Below, piece by piece: positions 42,192 to 50,149 of a stretch of DNA of 55,771 bases. The stretch spans positions 1-55,771 of the forward strand of contig JANXEE010000030.1 of the NCBI GenBank assembly GCA_025058225.1, given 5' to 3'. This DNA comes from Candidatus Calditenuaceae archaeon. Its GTDB lineage: Archaea > Thermoproteota > Nitrososphaeria_A > Caldarchaeales > Calditenuaceae. Positions within the stretch are counted from its first letter, which is position 1; each line of letters opens with the position of its first letter. The translations under genes and the position numbers were made by a program. The notes beneath the pieces are model-generated. The model ran no database searches. It was not told where the DNA came from and saw only the letters and a program-made list of their open reading frames with translations.

Positions 42192-43093
42192 GCAGCTGCG
42201 ACGTGTTGGTGATAGGTTCTGACCTAGCGGCGTCGGTTCTGGCACACCTCCTCTCCGTTAAGGGGTACCGCGTCGTGATCCTCGAACAGGGACGTAGGCT
42301 CGGAGGCCCTCATCCGTACCTGACGCTCCTCGAGAGCACTCTTAGGCCCGTGAGGCTGCCATTCGGGAAGGCGATCGGCCGGTTCGTGAGGATGAAACTT
42401 CACGTGCGGCTCGGCGAGAAGTCTCTGATGCATGGCGGCGGCGACAGGTTGGCTCCGCTAGATGTCAGGAGGGCCTGCGAGTCCTTGATCACCGATGGAA
42501 CGTCAGTCTTCTTCAACGCGAGATACAAACTCGACAGGTCCACCGACGGCGAGGTGCGGTTCAGCGTCGAGTCCATAGACGGAAAGCTTGAGGGGACTGC
42601 ATCCGTGGTGGTGAGATCTGTTCCGATGAAGCCCGTTAGGTTCGCGGAGGTCGAGTTGGTCTGCGGTAATGAGCTGCTCGAGGGAGCTCTTCGGGTTTCA
42701 GGCTCAGGAGTAGCGGTCACGGTACCCCTCTCAGATCGATCTTACCTCCACGTTGGGACTCATAGGTCCGGACAGCAAACGCTCGCCAGATCGACGCTTT
42801 CGATGGACTCCTCCAGCGATGACGTCCTCACATTTCCGATCGGAGAGGCCGCAGGTGAAGTGATGCCGCCTTGGTCCGGTGACTACGCGATAGAGTCTGC
42901 TGTGGTCGCCTCTAGGGTCGTCGAGGCCTCGACCTCTGGAGACGGGGGCTCCGGCGAGGCTGTGTTGTTGGAGCACAGAATGAGGTCGGAGATGAGGCTC
43001 GGAGTGCTCAGGAGGATAACGAGCGGGGGCGCGTGGGACCTAGACCTCAACGAACTCCTCGAAGCCCTCTCGCCGCAGGCCATTCAGCTGTAG
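42188..43093 (+). CDS. FAD/NAD(P)-binding-like protein, divergent
   Basis: 301 aa, ATG start coupled to the Trm112-like gene. The N-terminus D-V-L-V-I-G-S-D-L-A-A-S, then V-V-I-L-E-Q-G-R-R-L-G-G, is a Rossmann dinucleotide-binding fold, though the usual G-x-G-x-x-G is degenerate (G-S-D-L-A-A). The middle and C-terminal parts have no motif that I recognise, and the protein is shorter than most flavoprotein oxidoreductases. It may have lost catalysis. It overlaps convergent rps14 by 10 nt. Confidence 0.6.
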   Translation: MSSCDVLVIGSDLAASVLAHLLSVKGYRVVILEQGRRLGGPHPYLTLLESTLRPVRLPFGKAIGRFVRMKLHVRLGEKSLMHGGGDRLAPLDVRRACESLITDGTSVFFNARYKLDRSTDGEVRFSVESIDGKLEGTASVVVRSVPMKPVRFAEVELVCGNELLEGALRVSGSGVAVTVPLSDRSYLHVGTHRSGQQTLARSTLSMDSSSDDVLTFPIGEAAGEVMPPWSGDYAIESAVVASRVVEASTSGDGGSGEAVLLEHRMRSEMRLGVLRRITSGGAWDLDLNELLEALSPQAIQL

Positions 43094-43248
43094 ACCCTGA
43101 AGCCCATGAGTGGTGCGACCTCGTTTATGCAGCGCCTGCAGAGGTAAAGCCTGTACTTCCTGATCACGCCGACGGTCGTTCCGCACCTCTTGCACTTCGC
43201 CACGCCCTTCCCGAACTTCCTCGCCTTCGGTGGCTTCAGCTTCGCCAT
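43084..43248 (-). CDS. rps14: 30S ribosomal protein S14 (zinc form)
   Basis: 54 aa, ATG start. The sequence contains F-G-K-G-V-A-K-C-K-R-C-G-T-T, R-K-Y-R-L-Y-L-C-R-R-C and a final M-G-F-R-V-Y. Two C-x-x-C pairs bind zinc, and the length fits archaeal S14. It is apart from the L3-L2 operon, which is unusual because S14 normally sits within the spc-type cluster. It overlaps the end of the convergent flavoprotein-like gene. Confidence 0.93.
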   Translation of the reverse strand: MAKLKPPKARKFGKGVAKCKRCGTTVGVIRKYRLYLCRRCINEVAPLMGFRVYS

Positions 43249-43377
43249 CGCAATCTCACCGCTGCTCTGCTGTTATTAACGGTGAGCCCCTCATGAGCGC
43301 TCAGGGAAGAGGTGAGTGAGGTTAAAGAGAGGGCAAGAGACCGAGACAGAAGAGGACTGGGCGGTGAAGGCCGACAG

Positions 43378-44223
43378 TTGAAGAAGGTGGAGCTGCTGTT
43401 CGACTATCCTAGGCTGGAGGAGAGGCTGATCATCGAGAGGTTGAAGGGCAGGGGTATGGATGTGGCCCTCACCAACGTCAACGACGCTCCCTTCGTCGTC
43501 GGCGAGAGCCCCGCAGAGGTCTCCATCGTGAGGCCTGTGGCGATGTTCAAGGCGATGTACTCGGCTGCCGTGAGGGAGTCTTCTGGAACCTACACCGTCA
43601 ACAGCTCGGTGACGCTGTTCACCTGCGGCGACAAGGTCCTCTGCTTGAGCGCTGTCAGGAAGAAGGGCATAAGGGTCCCCAGAACCGTCGTGGCCCTCGA
43701 CAGGAGATCCGCGGAGATCACTTACAAGGCGATGCAGAAGCCGTTCGTTGATAAGCCACCCATCGGGAGCTGGGGAAGGCTCGTGGCCCTGATAACCGAT
43801 CCGATAAGTTGGCGGACTGTCCTCGAGCACAGGTCCATGCTCTCAAGCGCACAGCTGAAGGTCCACCTGATGCAGCAGTACGTCGACCACGGCGGCAGGG
43901 ACGTCAGGACCATCGTGGTGGGCGAGCAGGTCTTGGGTGCGATGGAGAGGATAGGGCCCTCCGACGACTGGAGGACGAACGTCGCGCTGGGTGGCAAGAC
44001 CGTCTCCAGGAAGCTCGACGAGGAGCTGATCGAGACCTCCCTCAGATGCGCTGAGATCGTGAGGGGAGACTTCATCGCAGTCGACTTACTTCAGGACAGA
44101 TCTGGGGGGTACTACGTCAACGAGCTCAACGGCGTCCCCGAGTTCAAGGGCTTCATGGAGGCCACCGGGATCGATGTGGCCGATTCGCTCGCCTCACACA
44201 TCAGCTCGCTGCTCAAGCGTTGA
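43378..44223 (+). CDS. LysX/ArgX/RimK-type ATP-grasp amino-group ligase
   Basis: 281 aa from TTG 43378; the frame is open upstream to 43312 but the family N-terminus (V-E-L-L-F-D-Y-P-R-L-E-E-R) begins here. ATP-grasp motifs: K-P-P-I-G-S-W-G-R-L-V near residue 122, and V-N-E-L-N-G-V-P-E-F-K near 251 with metal-binding Glu/Asn. The family ligates glutamate or 2-aminoadipate to the carrier LysW in lysine/arginine synthesis. LysW and the other genes are not in the window, so LysX versus ArgX cannot be decided. Confidence 0.87.
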   Translation: MKKVELLFDYPRLEERLIIERLKGRGMDVALTNVNDAPFVVGESPAEVSIVRPVAMFKAMYSAAVRESSGTYTVNSSVTLFTCGDKVLCLSAVRKKGIRVPRTVVALDRRSAEITYKAMQKPFVDKPPIGSWGRLVALITDPISWRTVLEHRSMLSSAQLKVHLMQQYVDHGGRDVRTIVVGEQVLGAMERIGPSDDWRTNVALGGKTVSRKLDEELIETSLRCAEIVRGDFIAVDLLQDRSGGYYVNELNGVPEFKGFMEATGIDVADSLASHISSLLKR

Positions 44224-44293
44224 TGGTCACAGCCCGAGAACCGCTATCGAATCACGCTAACGTTTTTAGCACCCGTCTCTTGAACCGAATGAC

Positions 44294-44593
44294 TTGTCGT
44301 CAAGAGCACCGAGGACCGAGGTGATCATCGTCGGACGGAAACCGCTCCTCAGGTACGTCCTCGCGACCATAACGTCGCTCAACAGGGGAAGCGAGGAAGT
44401 GGTCGTCAGGGGGAGGGGGAGAAGCGTCTCGAAGTGCGTGGACGTCGTGATGACGCTGAAGAGGTCCTTCTTCAGAGACCTGGAGATAAGGGGGATATCA
44501 GTGGGTACCGATGAGGTCAGAATAGGCGAGCGGACGATCAACCTCAGCTACATCGAGGTGAGGGTAGGGAGGCGAAAGGGCGTGAGGGGGTGA
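44294..44593 (+). CDS. alba: Alba-family chromatin/RNA-binding protein
   Basis: 99 aa, TTG start 24-33 nt after a TATA-like CGTTTTTAGC (44261-44270). Signature: V-I-I-V-G-R-K-P-L-L-R-Y-V-L-A (residues ~10-24), then L-N-R-G-S-E-E-V-V-V-R-G-R-G-R-S and K-C-V-D-V-V. The usual acetylatable lysine region near residue 16 is R-K-P here. Alba coats DNA and RNA as dimers and is regulated by acetylation in some archaea. Confidence 0.93.
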   Translation: MSSRAPRTEVIIVGRKPLLRYVLATITSLNRGSEEVVVRGRGRSVSKCVDVVMTLKRSFFRDLEIRGISVGTDEVRIGERTINLSYIEVRVGRRKGVRG

Positions 44594-44895
44594 CTGTCCC
44601 CGCTCACACTTCAGCACCCGATCGGTCTGGGTCTCTCGTTCGATATCGATGCAGATTGATGACCGCGACCTCCACAGTTTGGCCACGGCGCTGACTGGGT
44701 CCGTATGGCCGTGATCCCGACCTCGGTCGACGGCCCCGAGTTGACGCCTTGAGCATCGGTTCCTCTTATAAAAGACCCGTTCTTTGTAGAGGACCGTTGT
44801 TCGGGGAACTCCAAGTAGAGATTAAACGCCTGAGAGGTACGCGTATGGAAGAGCCTGAACATCTTAAATAGGCAGGTCTTTCCCGATGGTCCGGG
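44594..44895. other. Intergenic region with inverted repeat and symmetric TATA element
   Basis: 302 bp with no ORF. A hairpin is formed by GGCCGT (44707-44712) and ACGGCC (44730-44735), enclosing GAC-CTCG-GTC. A symmetric CTTATAAAAG at 44766-44775 could promote either strand. The threonine synthase gene has a separate TATA box, ATCTTAAATA at 44861-44870, 26-35 nt before GTG 44896. A small minus-strand RNA starting near 44745 would include the hairpin; this is untested. Confidence 0.4.
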
Positions 44896-46134
44896 GTGGG
44901 AGAGCTAAACGCTGCAGTTTCCCTGGTCTGCAGGGAGTGCGGCAAGGACCACGGACACGTCCTGGCCTATACGTGCGACGAGTGTCTGGGAGCGCTGGAG
45001 GTATCAATAGACCTCAGGGATCTTGAGGTCTCAAGGTCCAAGATCGAGCAGAGGAACAGGGACATGAGGAGGTACAGGGAGTTCCTGCCGATCCTCCGCG
45101 ACGAGAACATCGTCAGCATAGGCACAGGATACACGCCGCTCATCAGGGTCGACTCGCTGGCAAGGGCGATAGGCGTCAGAAGGCTCTACGTGAAGAACGA
45201 TACCGTGAACCCGACGTTCAGCTTCAAGGACAGGCCTTCGAGCGTTGCGGTCTCCAAGGCGAAGGAGTTCGGGCTCGGTGTGGTGGGATGCGCCTCGACG
45301 GGGAACCTCGCGGGGGCGACCGCTGCCCACGCAGCCGCGGCAGGTCTCCGATCGGTCGTCATGATGCCCTCCTTCGTCGAGGACGCAAAGGTCGTTCAGG
45401 CATCGGTTTACGGCGCAACGGTTGTCCTGATTGACGGGACCTACGACGACGTCAACAGGTTGGCGGCCCTCGTCGCGGACAGGTTCAACGTCGGTGTGGT
45501 GAACGTCAACCTCAGGCCCTACTACGTCGAGGGTTCCAAGACGATGGGGCTCGAGATAGTCGAGCAGTTAGGATGGAGGACGCCAGACAGAGTCGTTGTC
45601 CCCTCGGCCAGTGGAGCCCTCCTCTCGGCCATATACAAGGGTATAAGGGAGGCGGAGGTCGCGGGCCTCATAGGTGACGCAGACGTGGCCATGACCTGCG
45701 CTCAGCCGGCGGGTTGCTCGCCGATAACGACCTCCTACAGGAAGGGCCTCGACAGGGTGGTGCCGGTCCACTCGCCCCAGACGGTCGTCAGGAGCCTCGC
45801 GATCGGCGATCCCGGTGACGGTCTGCAGGCCTTGAGGGTGATCAGGAGCAGCGGAGGGACTGCGGGTGCCGTCAGCGATGTCGAGGCCCTTGAGGCTGTA
45901 AACCTCTTGGCAAGGGAGACGGGCATCTTCGCGGAGCCCGGAGGTGCTATCTCGGTGGCTGTCCTGAAGAAGCTGGTTGAGGAGGGTGATGTCGGAAGAG
46001 ACGAGGAGGTGGTGTGCTGCGTCACCGGTGCTGGCTTCAAGACGCTCGACGTCATCCCCAAGGGCGAGGGCCACATCAGGGTCTTGCCGAGCTTTTCGGC
46101 CCTCTCGAAGGAGCTCTCGAAGGTGTTCTCCTGA
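44896..46134 (+). CDS. thrC: Threonine synthase
   Basis: 412 aa, GTG start. An N-terminal zinc ribbon (C-R-E-C and C-D-E-C, residues ~12-33) precedes the PLP fold. The PLP lysine is in T-F-S-F-K-D-R-P (near residue 112), with C-A-S-T-G-N-L-A-G near 137 and V-P-S-A-S-G-A-L-L later. The enzyme converts O-phosphohomoserine to threonine. Zinc-ribbon ThrC is the usual archaeal form. Leaderless promoter at 44861-44870. Confidence 0.93.
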   Translation: MGELNAAVSLVCRECGKDHGHVLAYTCDECLGALEVSIDLRDLEVSRSKIEQRNRDMRRYREFLPILRDENIVSIGTGYTPLIRVDSLARAIGVRRLYVKNDTVNPTFSFKDRPSSVAVSKAKEFGLGVVGCASTGNLAGATAAHAAAAGLRSVVMMPSFVEDAKVVQASVYGATVVLIDGTYDDVNRLAALVADRFNVGVVNVNLRPYYVEGSKTMGLEIVEQLGWRTPDRVVVPSASGALLSAIYKGIREAEVAGLIGDADVAMTCAQPAGCSPITTSYRKGLDRVVPVHSPQTVVRSLAIGDPGDGLQALRVIRSSGGTAGAVSDVEALEAVNLLARETGIFAEPGGAISVAVLKKLVEEGDVGRDEEVVCCVTGAGFKTLDVIPKGEGHIRVLPSFSALSKELSKVFS

Positions 46135-46173
46135 GAAGACGCTTTAATCCGGCGCAATCGTGTCACCTCTGGA

Positions 46174-46446
46174 ATGAGGGTGAGGACGCTCTACTTCGCA
46201 AGGCTCAGGGAGCTGACGGGCAGGGAGTCGGAGGAGCTCGAGGTACCCGAGAGCGCGGTTTGCATAGACGTGGTCAGGGAGTTGATCAGGGCGCACGGAG
46301 CGCGGCTGGCGGCTTACGTGCTCGACGAGAACGGTGAACTCAGGAGGAGCTTCGCTCTGGCGATAAACGGTCGCAAGGTGGGTCCCAACGAACCGGTCCG
46401 TGAAGGCGACACAGTAGTCATAATCCCTCCGATATCGGGCGGCTGA
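46174..46446 (+). CDS. MoaD-like ubiquitin-fold sulfur carrier
   Basis: 90 aa, ATG start, ending in the diagnostic G-G. Beta-grasp features: R-T-L-Y-F-A-R-L-R-E-L-T-G-R at the start and E-G-D-T-V-V-I-I-P-P-I-S-G-G at the end. It either carries thiocarboxylate sulfur for molybdopterin or acts as a SAMP-type protein modifier. No MoaE or E1-like gene is adjacent. A TATA-like CTTTAATCC is at 46142-46150. Confidence 0.92.
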   Translation: MRVRTLYFARLRELTGRESEELEVPESAVCIDVVRELIRAHGARLAAYVLDENGELRRSFALAINGRKVGPNEPVREGDTVVIIPPISGG

Positions 46447-46767
46447 TCAGCGTCTGAGCTTCCTGAGCGCATCGATGTCCATCGAGCCGGTCGTTCTGTA
46501 AACGTGTACCAGCAGTATCACAGCGACTGCGATGACCGCTGCACCCACTCCCAGCGACACCATCACGAAACCGAGCCCCATCGGGTCAACCCCCGAGGTC
46601 CCGGCGGTAGCGAAGACGACGACGTTGAGGTGGGCCCCGTTTATCATCAGCTCGATCGCGATTATCTGTTTGATGATGCTACGCTTAGATGCCAGCGTGT
46701 ACACACCGAGCGCGAAGAAGAGCGCCGCGAAGAGCGTGTAAATCGATACCGGGTACATGGACGTCAC
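46447..46767 (-). CDS. nuoK: NADH-quinone oxidoreductase/complex I subunit K
   Basis: 106 aa, GTG start overlapping the nuoJ2 stop (GTGA). Three membrane helices. I-A-I-E-L-M-I-N-G-A-H-L is the conserved helix with a buried glutamate used for proton movement. The second membrane glutamate seen in many NuoK is not evident in G-F-V-M-V-S-L-G-V-G. It is the last gene of the three-gene operon and abuts MoaD-like. Confidence 0.93.
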   Translation of the reverse strand: MTSMYPVSIYTLFAALFFALGVYTLASKRSIIKQIIAIELMINGAHLNVVVFATAGTSGVDPMGLGFVMVSLGVGAAVIAVAVILLVHVYRTTGSMDIDALRKLRR

Positions 46768-47030
46768 CTCTTGGTCAGAACCACGATGAGCCCCGTTACA
46801 CCGGCTGCGAGGGCCAGTATTATCAGGAAAATCCCGACCAAGGGGAAGGAGAGACCTGTCCAGAAGATCCCGCTGAGCTCCCTCCCGACAAGACCTGGGT
46901 CGTCGGGGATGAGCCTCTCGGTGCCTGATGACCAGTACTTCCTGAAGGGCGGTGAGGAGGCCAAGCTGATGAACACCAACGCCGCGAATATCACGGAAGA
47001 TGCCGTGCCGATGGCCTGCCTCCAGTTCAT
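46764..47030 (-). CDS. nuoJ2: Complex I subunit J, C-terminal half (NuoJ2)
   Basis: 88 aa, ATG start overlapping nuoJ1 by 4 nt (ATGA). Two hydrophobic helices: residues 10-25 and a final one with F-P-L-V-G-I-F-L-I-I-L-A-L-A-A-G-V-T-G, matching the last helix of NuoJ. The loop between is longer and charged. Together with nuoJ1 it makes a split NuoJ, as known in some archaeal complex I/Fpo-type enzymes. Confidence 0.85.
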   Translation of the reverse strand: MNWRQAIGTASSVIFAALVFISLASSPPFRKYWSSGTERLIPDDPGLVGRELSGIFWTGLSFPLVGIFLIILALAAGVTGLIVVLTKR

Positions 47031-47278
47031 GCCGTCTCGTCCCTCCTCTTCGTGAACATCAGGACGACCATGAGTAACGCCACCGCGCCCCCCGAATATG
47101 CCAGTATCTGGAAGAGCCCGACCAGATGTGCTCCCATGAGGATGAAGAGCAACCCTAGGGCGACCGTGAAGACGAGGAACCAGAGCGCGGTCCTCACGAG
47201 GCTTCGGGTCTCGATGGACATGATGGCGGAGAGCGTCGCGATCATCAGCAGCACAGCCTCCAGCAGTACAGCCTCCAT
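47027..47278 (-). CDS. nuoJ1: Complex I subunit J, N-terminal half (NuoJ1)
   Basis: 83 aa, ATG start; a minus-strand TATA box ACCTATATTG is at 47301-47310, 23-32 nt upstream. Three helices follow the NuoJ N-terminal pattern: R-S-L-V-R-T-A-L-W-F-L-V, G-L-L-F-I-L-M-G-A-H-L-V-G-L-F-Q-I-L-A-Y-S-G, and A-L-L-M-V-V-L-M-F. The H-L-V-G-L-F-Q helix is the diagnostic one. The rest of the complex I genes must lie elsewhere. Confidence 0.9.
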   Translation of the reverse strand: MEAVLLEAVLLMIATLSAIMSIETRSLVRTALWFLVFTVALGLLFILMGAHLVGLFQILAYSGGAVALLMVVLMFTKRRDETA

Positions 47279-47300
47279 CGCCGATTTCCACCCTTTGCTA

Positions 47301-47310
47301 CAATATAGGT
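47301..47310 (-). promoter_or_regulatory. TATA box for nuoJ1-nuoJ2-nuoK
   Basis: The minus-strand ACCTATATTG lies 23-32 nt before ATG 47278. Confidence 0.5.
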
Positions 47311-47366
47311 CATTTTGTTACGGCCCACGGTGAAACCCATTAGCGTGCAGGACCGTCTTGAGGTGG

Positions 47367-47879
47367 ATGAAGAGGTTCAACTTGATTGCCACGACGCTCA
47401 GAGGTCAGGAACCGTTGGGCGTCTCGAGCCTGGTGGGGGTGCTGGCGGAGCTCGGTGACCCTGAAGCTCAGGTCGAGATATCGAGGATCCAGGGAGTGCT
47501 GACCGCGAGCACAGAGCTGGACCCGTTCGAGGTCGTCGAGAGGACCAGGGAGATCGCGCAGAGGGAGCCGTGGAAGGTGAGCGGGCTGATGAGGCTGATA
47601 CCGGTCGAGAGGGCCGTCGAGACGAAGTTAGGGGCGATCGTGGAGGCCGTCGAGGAGCTGAAGGGCAGGATACCCCCGGACGCGACGTACAAGGTCGTCG
47701 TGGAGAAGAGGCACACGCAGCTCTCGAGCAGAGAGCTGATAGAGGCCGTCGCTTCTAGGGTGGAGAGGAGGGTGGACCTCGAGAACCCCTCGTGGATCGT
47801 GCTGATCGAGGTGCTCGGGGGCCTGACCGGCGTCTCGGTCCTCAGGCCGTCTCAGGTCCTGAGCCTGACGAAGCTCTGA
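47367..47879 (+). CDS. THUMP-domain protein (Tan1-like tRNA modification factor)
   Basis: 170 aa, ATG start; TTG 47358 is also open. The C-terminal THUMP domain runs about residues 60-165: K-V-V-V-E-K-R-H-T-Q-L-S-S-R-E-L-I-E-A-V-A and a final G-G-L-T-G-V-S-V-L-R-P. The strand pattern matches stand-alone archaeal THUMP proteins, which bind tRNA and help acetylation or other modification. There is no catalytic domain, so it is an RNA-binding adaptor. Confidence 0.85.
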   Translation: MKRFNLIATTLRGQEPLGVSSLVGVLAELGDPEAQVEISRIQGVLTASTELDPFEVVERTREIAQREPWKVSGLMRLIPVERAVETKLGAIVEAVEELKGRIPPDATYKVVVEKRHTQLSSRELIEAVASRVERRVDLENPSWIVLIEVLGGLTGVSVLRPSQVLSLTKL

Positions 47880-48066
47880 AGCTGGCCCGCGAGTTCCAAC
47901 GGCGATCACCCGGGAAGGCCGCACGCGGAGGACGAAGTTCACGAACTCAGAGCTCCAGCGACACGTCAACCGTCGAGGCCGTCGACGGGGAGAACGCTTC
48001 TCCCTCGGGTGACCTTCGACTAGCTCAAGGCCCGCCGGCCGAATCTCTCCGCCCTCGACGAAGGCC

Positions 48067-48237
48067 TCAGTCCGTAGGGACAGTGGGTTTGCCCCCACCG
48101 TCGGACTCGAACCAGAGGCCGCCGCAGTTCGGGCACTTCTTCGCCCCGGTCAGAGGGTCGACGGTGACTATGACCCGCGCCCCGCAGTAGGGGCAGGGCT
48201 CCGTCCGGAGATAGGACAGAACGACCAATACTCCCAC
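48067..48237 (-). CDS. Small zinc-ribbon protein
   Basis: 56 aa, GTG start. It has two C-x-x-C-G knuckles: P-C-P-Y-C-G-A-R near residue 14 and K-C-P-N-C-G-G-L-W near 35, forming one zinc ribbon, and then a Gly-rich tail. A minus TATA-like CCTATTGTT lies ~18-27 nt upstream. I do not recognise the family; it could be a transcription or ribosome-associated zinc ribbon. It is downstream of the L7Ae-S28e operon. Confidence 0.65.
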   Translation of the reverse strand: MGVLVVLSYLRTEPCPYCGARVIVTVDPLTGAKKCPNCGGLWFESDGGGKPTVPTD

Positions 48238-48299
48238 CCGCGCCTCTGCGACGTGCAGGACTCAACAATAGGCTTTCCCGGGGCCGGTCAGCGGGAGAG

Positions 48300-48536
48300 T
48301 CACTTGATCTTCTCGGCCTCGCGCTCCGAGTCTAAGAGTATCAGGACGTCTCCGACCCTCACGGGCCCTTTCACGTTCCGCGTGAGGACCCTGCCCGTGT
48401 CCTTGCCCTCGAGGATCCTGACCCGCACCTGTGTCACGTCGCCGTAGACTCCGGTCCGTCCGACGACCTGCTCAACGACCGCGGGTACAGGCTCCTCGAC
48501 CTTAGCGGCAGCAGTTCCCTTCTCCTTCTGGCTCAA
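48300..48536 (-). CDS. rps28e: 30S ribosomal protein S28e
   Basis: 78 aa, TTG start overlapping the L7Ae stop (TTGA). Core: [19 protein letters not shown], then [13 protein letters not shown] short Glu/Ala/Pro-rich N-terminal extension precedes it. L7Ae-S28e is a conserved archaeal pair; L24e and NDK, which often follow, are not present. Confidence 0.95.
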   Translation of the reverse strand: MSQKEKGTAAAKVEEPVPAVVEQVVGRTGVYGDVTQVRVRILEGKDTGRVLTRNVKGPVRVGDVLILLDSEREAEKIK

Positions 48537-48922
48537 GCTTTGCCCCTCACCTCACCGATCTTCTTGATGATCTCCTCGAGGTAACTTCTGCCCTCGCCGG
48601 GCTCAATAACGGCGACCGCGCTCGCCGGAACATCGAGACCCACGGCTCCACCGAGGTCCCTCTTGCTGGGAACGTAAACATAGGGCACACGCTTCTCGTC
48701 GCAGAGGATGGGGAGGAACGCGACGATCTCTGGCGGGTCGACGTCCTCAGCTATCACGACGAGCTTCGCGAGGCCCCTCTCGACGGCCCTCGTGACCTCG
48801 TTGATGCCCTTCTTCAGCTTCCCGGAGCTCCTCACCAGCTTCACCACCTCGAGCGTCGCGCTCGCCAGCTCCTTCGGCGTCTGGAACTTGACGTAGAACG
48901 CCTGACTCGGCACACCTATCAC
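48533..48922 (-). CDS. rpl7ae: 50S ribosomal protein L7Ae
   Basis: 129 aa from GTG 48922; GTG 48913 is an alternative favoured by a minus TATA-like CTATTAACA near 48937-48945. Core: [16 protein letters not shown] and [11 protein letters not shown]. The protein binds kink-turn RNA in the large subunit, in H/ACA and C/D RNPs and in RNase P, and would be the partner of the Cbf5 encoded at 25833. Confidence 0.96.
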   Translation of the reverse strand: MIGVPSQAFYVKFQTPKELASATLEVVKLVRSSGKLKKGINEVTRAVERGLAKLVVIAEDVDPPEIVAFLPILCDEKRVPYVYVPSKRDLGGAVGLDVPASAVAVIEPGEGRSYLEEIIKKIGEVRGKA

Positions 48923-48999
48923 CTCATCGCCGGACTGTTAATAGCAATTCGGATTGATATAAACCGGTATCTGCACTCTCACCGGACTGTTCCTTTCCT

Positions 49000-49008
49000 C
49001 TTTAATAG
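49000..49008 (+). promoter_or_regulatory. TATA box for the membrane glycosyltransferase
   Basis: CTTTAATAG lies 21-29 nt before GTG 49029. Confidence 0.5.
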
Positions 49009-49028
49009 TTGAGGGTGGTCGTTACGTC

Positions 49029-50096
49029 GTGCGCGTTGAATTGGAGAAGCTCGCCCAGTTCGCGCCGCTAGTGACGGCCCTAAGCTGGGGGCTGAGCCTC
49101 GCGCTTCATCACCCGTTCGTCGGTTGGTCGATCTACAGCGACGTCGTCAGCTTCTGGGTGAGGGAGGAGCACCTGCAAGAGGGAAGGATTCCGTGCATCG
49201 AGTATTTCTTCGAGTACCCACCATCGGCCTGTTATCTGACGTACGCAGCTAGGTTAGTGGGCGGTAAGGACCTCATCGGATACTACCTGGCCTTCTCGCT
49301 GCTGAGCCTTCCAGCCTTTCTAGCGATCGGCTACGCGCTTCAGAGGATGTCGAGGGAGGTGAACCCGCTCGCCTTCGTCTTCGCGTTCTCACCTAGTCTA
49401 GCCGTTTACGGGATATACAACTTCGATCACTTCCTCGCCGCGCTGCTGGGCCTCTCAATAATCGCCTTGATCTCGGGGAGGTGGAAGCTGGCGAGCCTGC
49501 TTCTCGGCCTCTCGGTCTCGGTGAAGCTGATGACGGTGCTTCTGCTGCCGCTCTACCTGCTGGAGGGGAAGGGGCGAAGACTCGAGGTCTTCACGTGGTT
49601 CGTGGTGGGCGCTGGCATACCCACACTCCCGGTCCTGCTGCTCAACCCCCCGTGGTTTCTGGAGTTCGTACGGTATCTCGGAGGTTGGGGGCTTGAGAAC
49701 GCTTGGTACATCTGGATCTTTCAAGATCCCTTCTCACCCACGGCAAAGGTCTTCGGTGTCATGCTGCTGGTCCCGTTGCTGTTGCGAAGCTACACTGCAG
49801 CGCTTCCGATAGGGCCCAGATCGTTTCTGACAGTTTCCAGTTGGTTGCTGACTACATATATTTTCACACCCCAGATGTTGCTTTGGCTGATACCGCTCAT
49901 GCCGTTCTCCATCGTTACGATTTACCTTTGGCCCATTATGGACATCGCTAACGTGTATATTATACTTACGTGGTTTACAACAAATAATCCTACACACCCA
50001 TGGACCTTGCCTCAGACCATGTCGCTAATAAGGGCCGTTGCTCTCGCATTTACGTACTTTTTTGCCCTGAAAACACGATTCAAAAATCTCTCTTGA
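49029..50096 (+). CDS. GT87/DUF2029-like polytopic membrane glycosyltransferase
   Basis: 355 aa, GTG start. Around nine membrane helices. The first loop has Y-S-D-V-V-S-F-W and a later E-Y-F-F-E-Y-P-P-S, the acidic and E-Y-P-P motifs characteristic of GT-C mannosyltransferases using polyprenyl-phosphate sugars. An S-V-S-V-K-L-M-T helix follows. It probably adds sugars to lipids or surface glycans outside the membrane. The 3' end becomes AT-rich. Confidence 0.78.
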   Translation: MRVELEKLAQFAPLVTALSWGLSLALHHPFVGWSIYSDVVSFWVREEHLQEGRIPCIEYFFEYPPSACYLTYAARLVGGKDLIGYYLAFSLLSLPAFLAIGYALQRMSREVNPLAFVFAFSPSLAVYGIYNFDHFLAALLGLSIIALISGRWKLASLLLGLSVSVKLMTVLLLPLYLLEGKGRRLEVFTWFVVGAGIPTLPVLLLNPPWFLEFVRYLGGWGLENAWYIWIFQDPFSPTAKVFGVMLLVPLLLRSYTAALPIGPRSFLTVSSWLLTTYIFTPQMLLWLIPLMPFSIVTIYLWPIMDIANVYIILTWFTTNNPTHPWTLPQTMSLIRAVALAFTYFFALKTRFKNLS

Positions 50097-50149
50097 CTTA
50101 AATTTCGCCGAACTTTGTACAAGGAAAAGCTGACGATTCATCGATCAAC

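Noticed and set aside
44657-44694. C/D box sRNA suggested by TGATGA and CTGA
   Set aside because: C' and D' boxes and terminal pairing are missing; the match is expected by chance.
46764-47278. nuoJ frameshift by sequencing error
   Set aside because: Both halves have proper ends and an ATGA overlap with a start codon, and split NuoJ is known in archaea.
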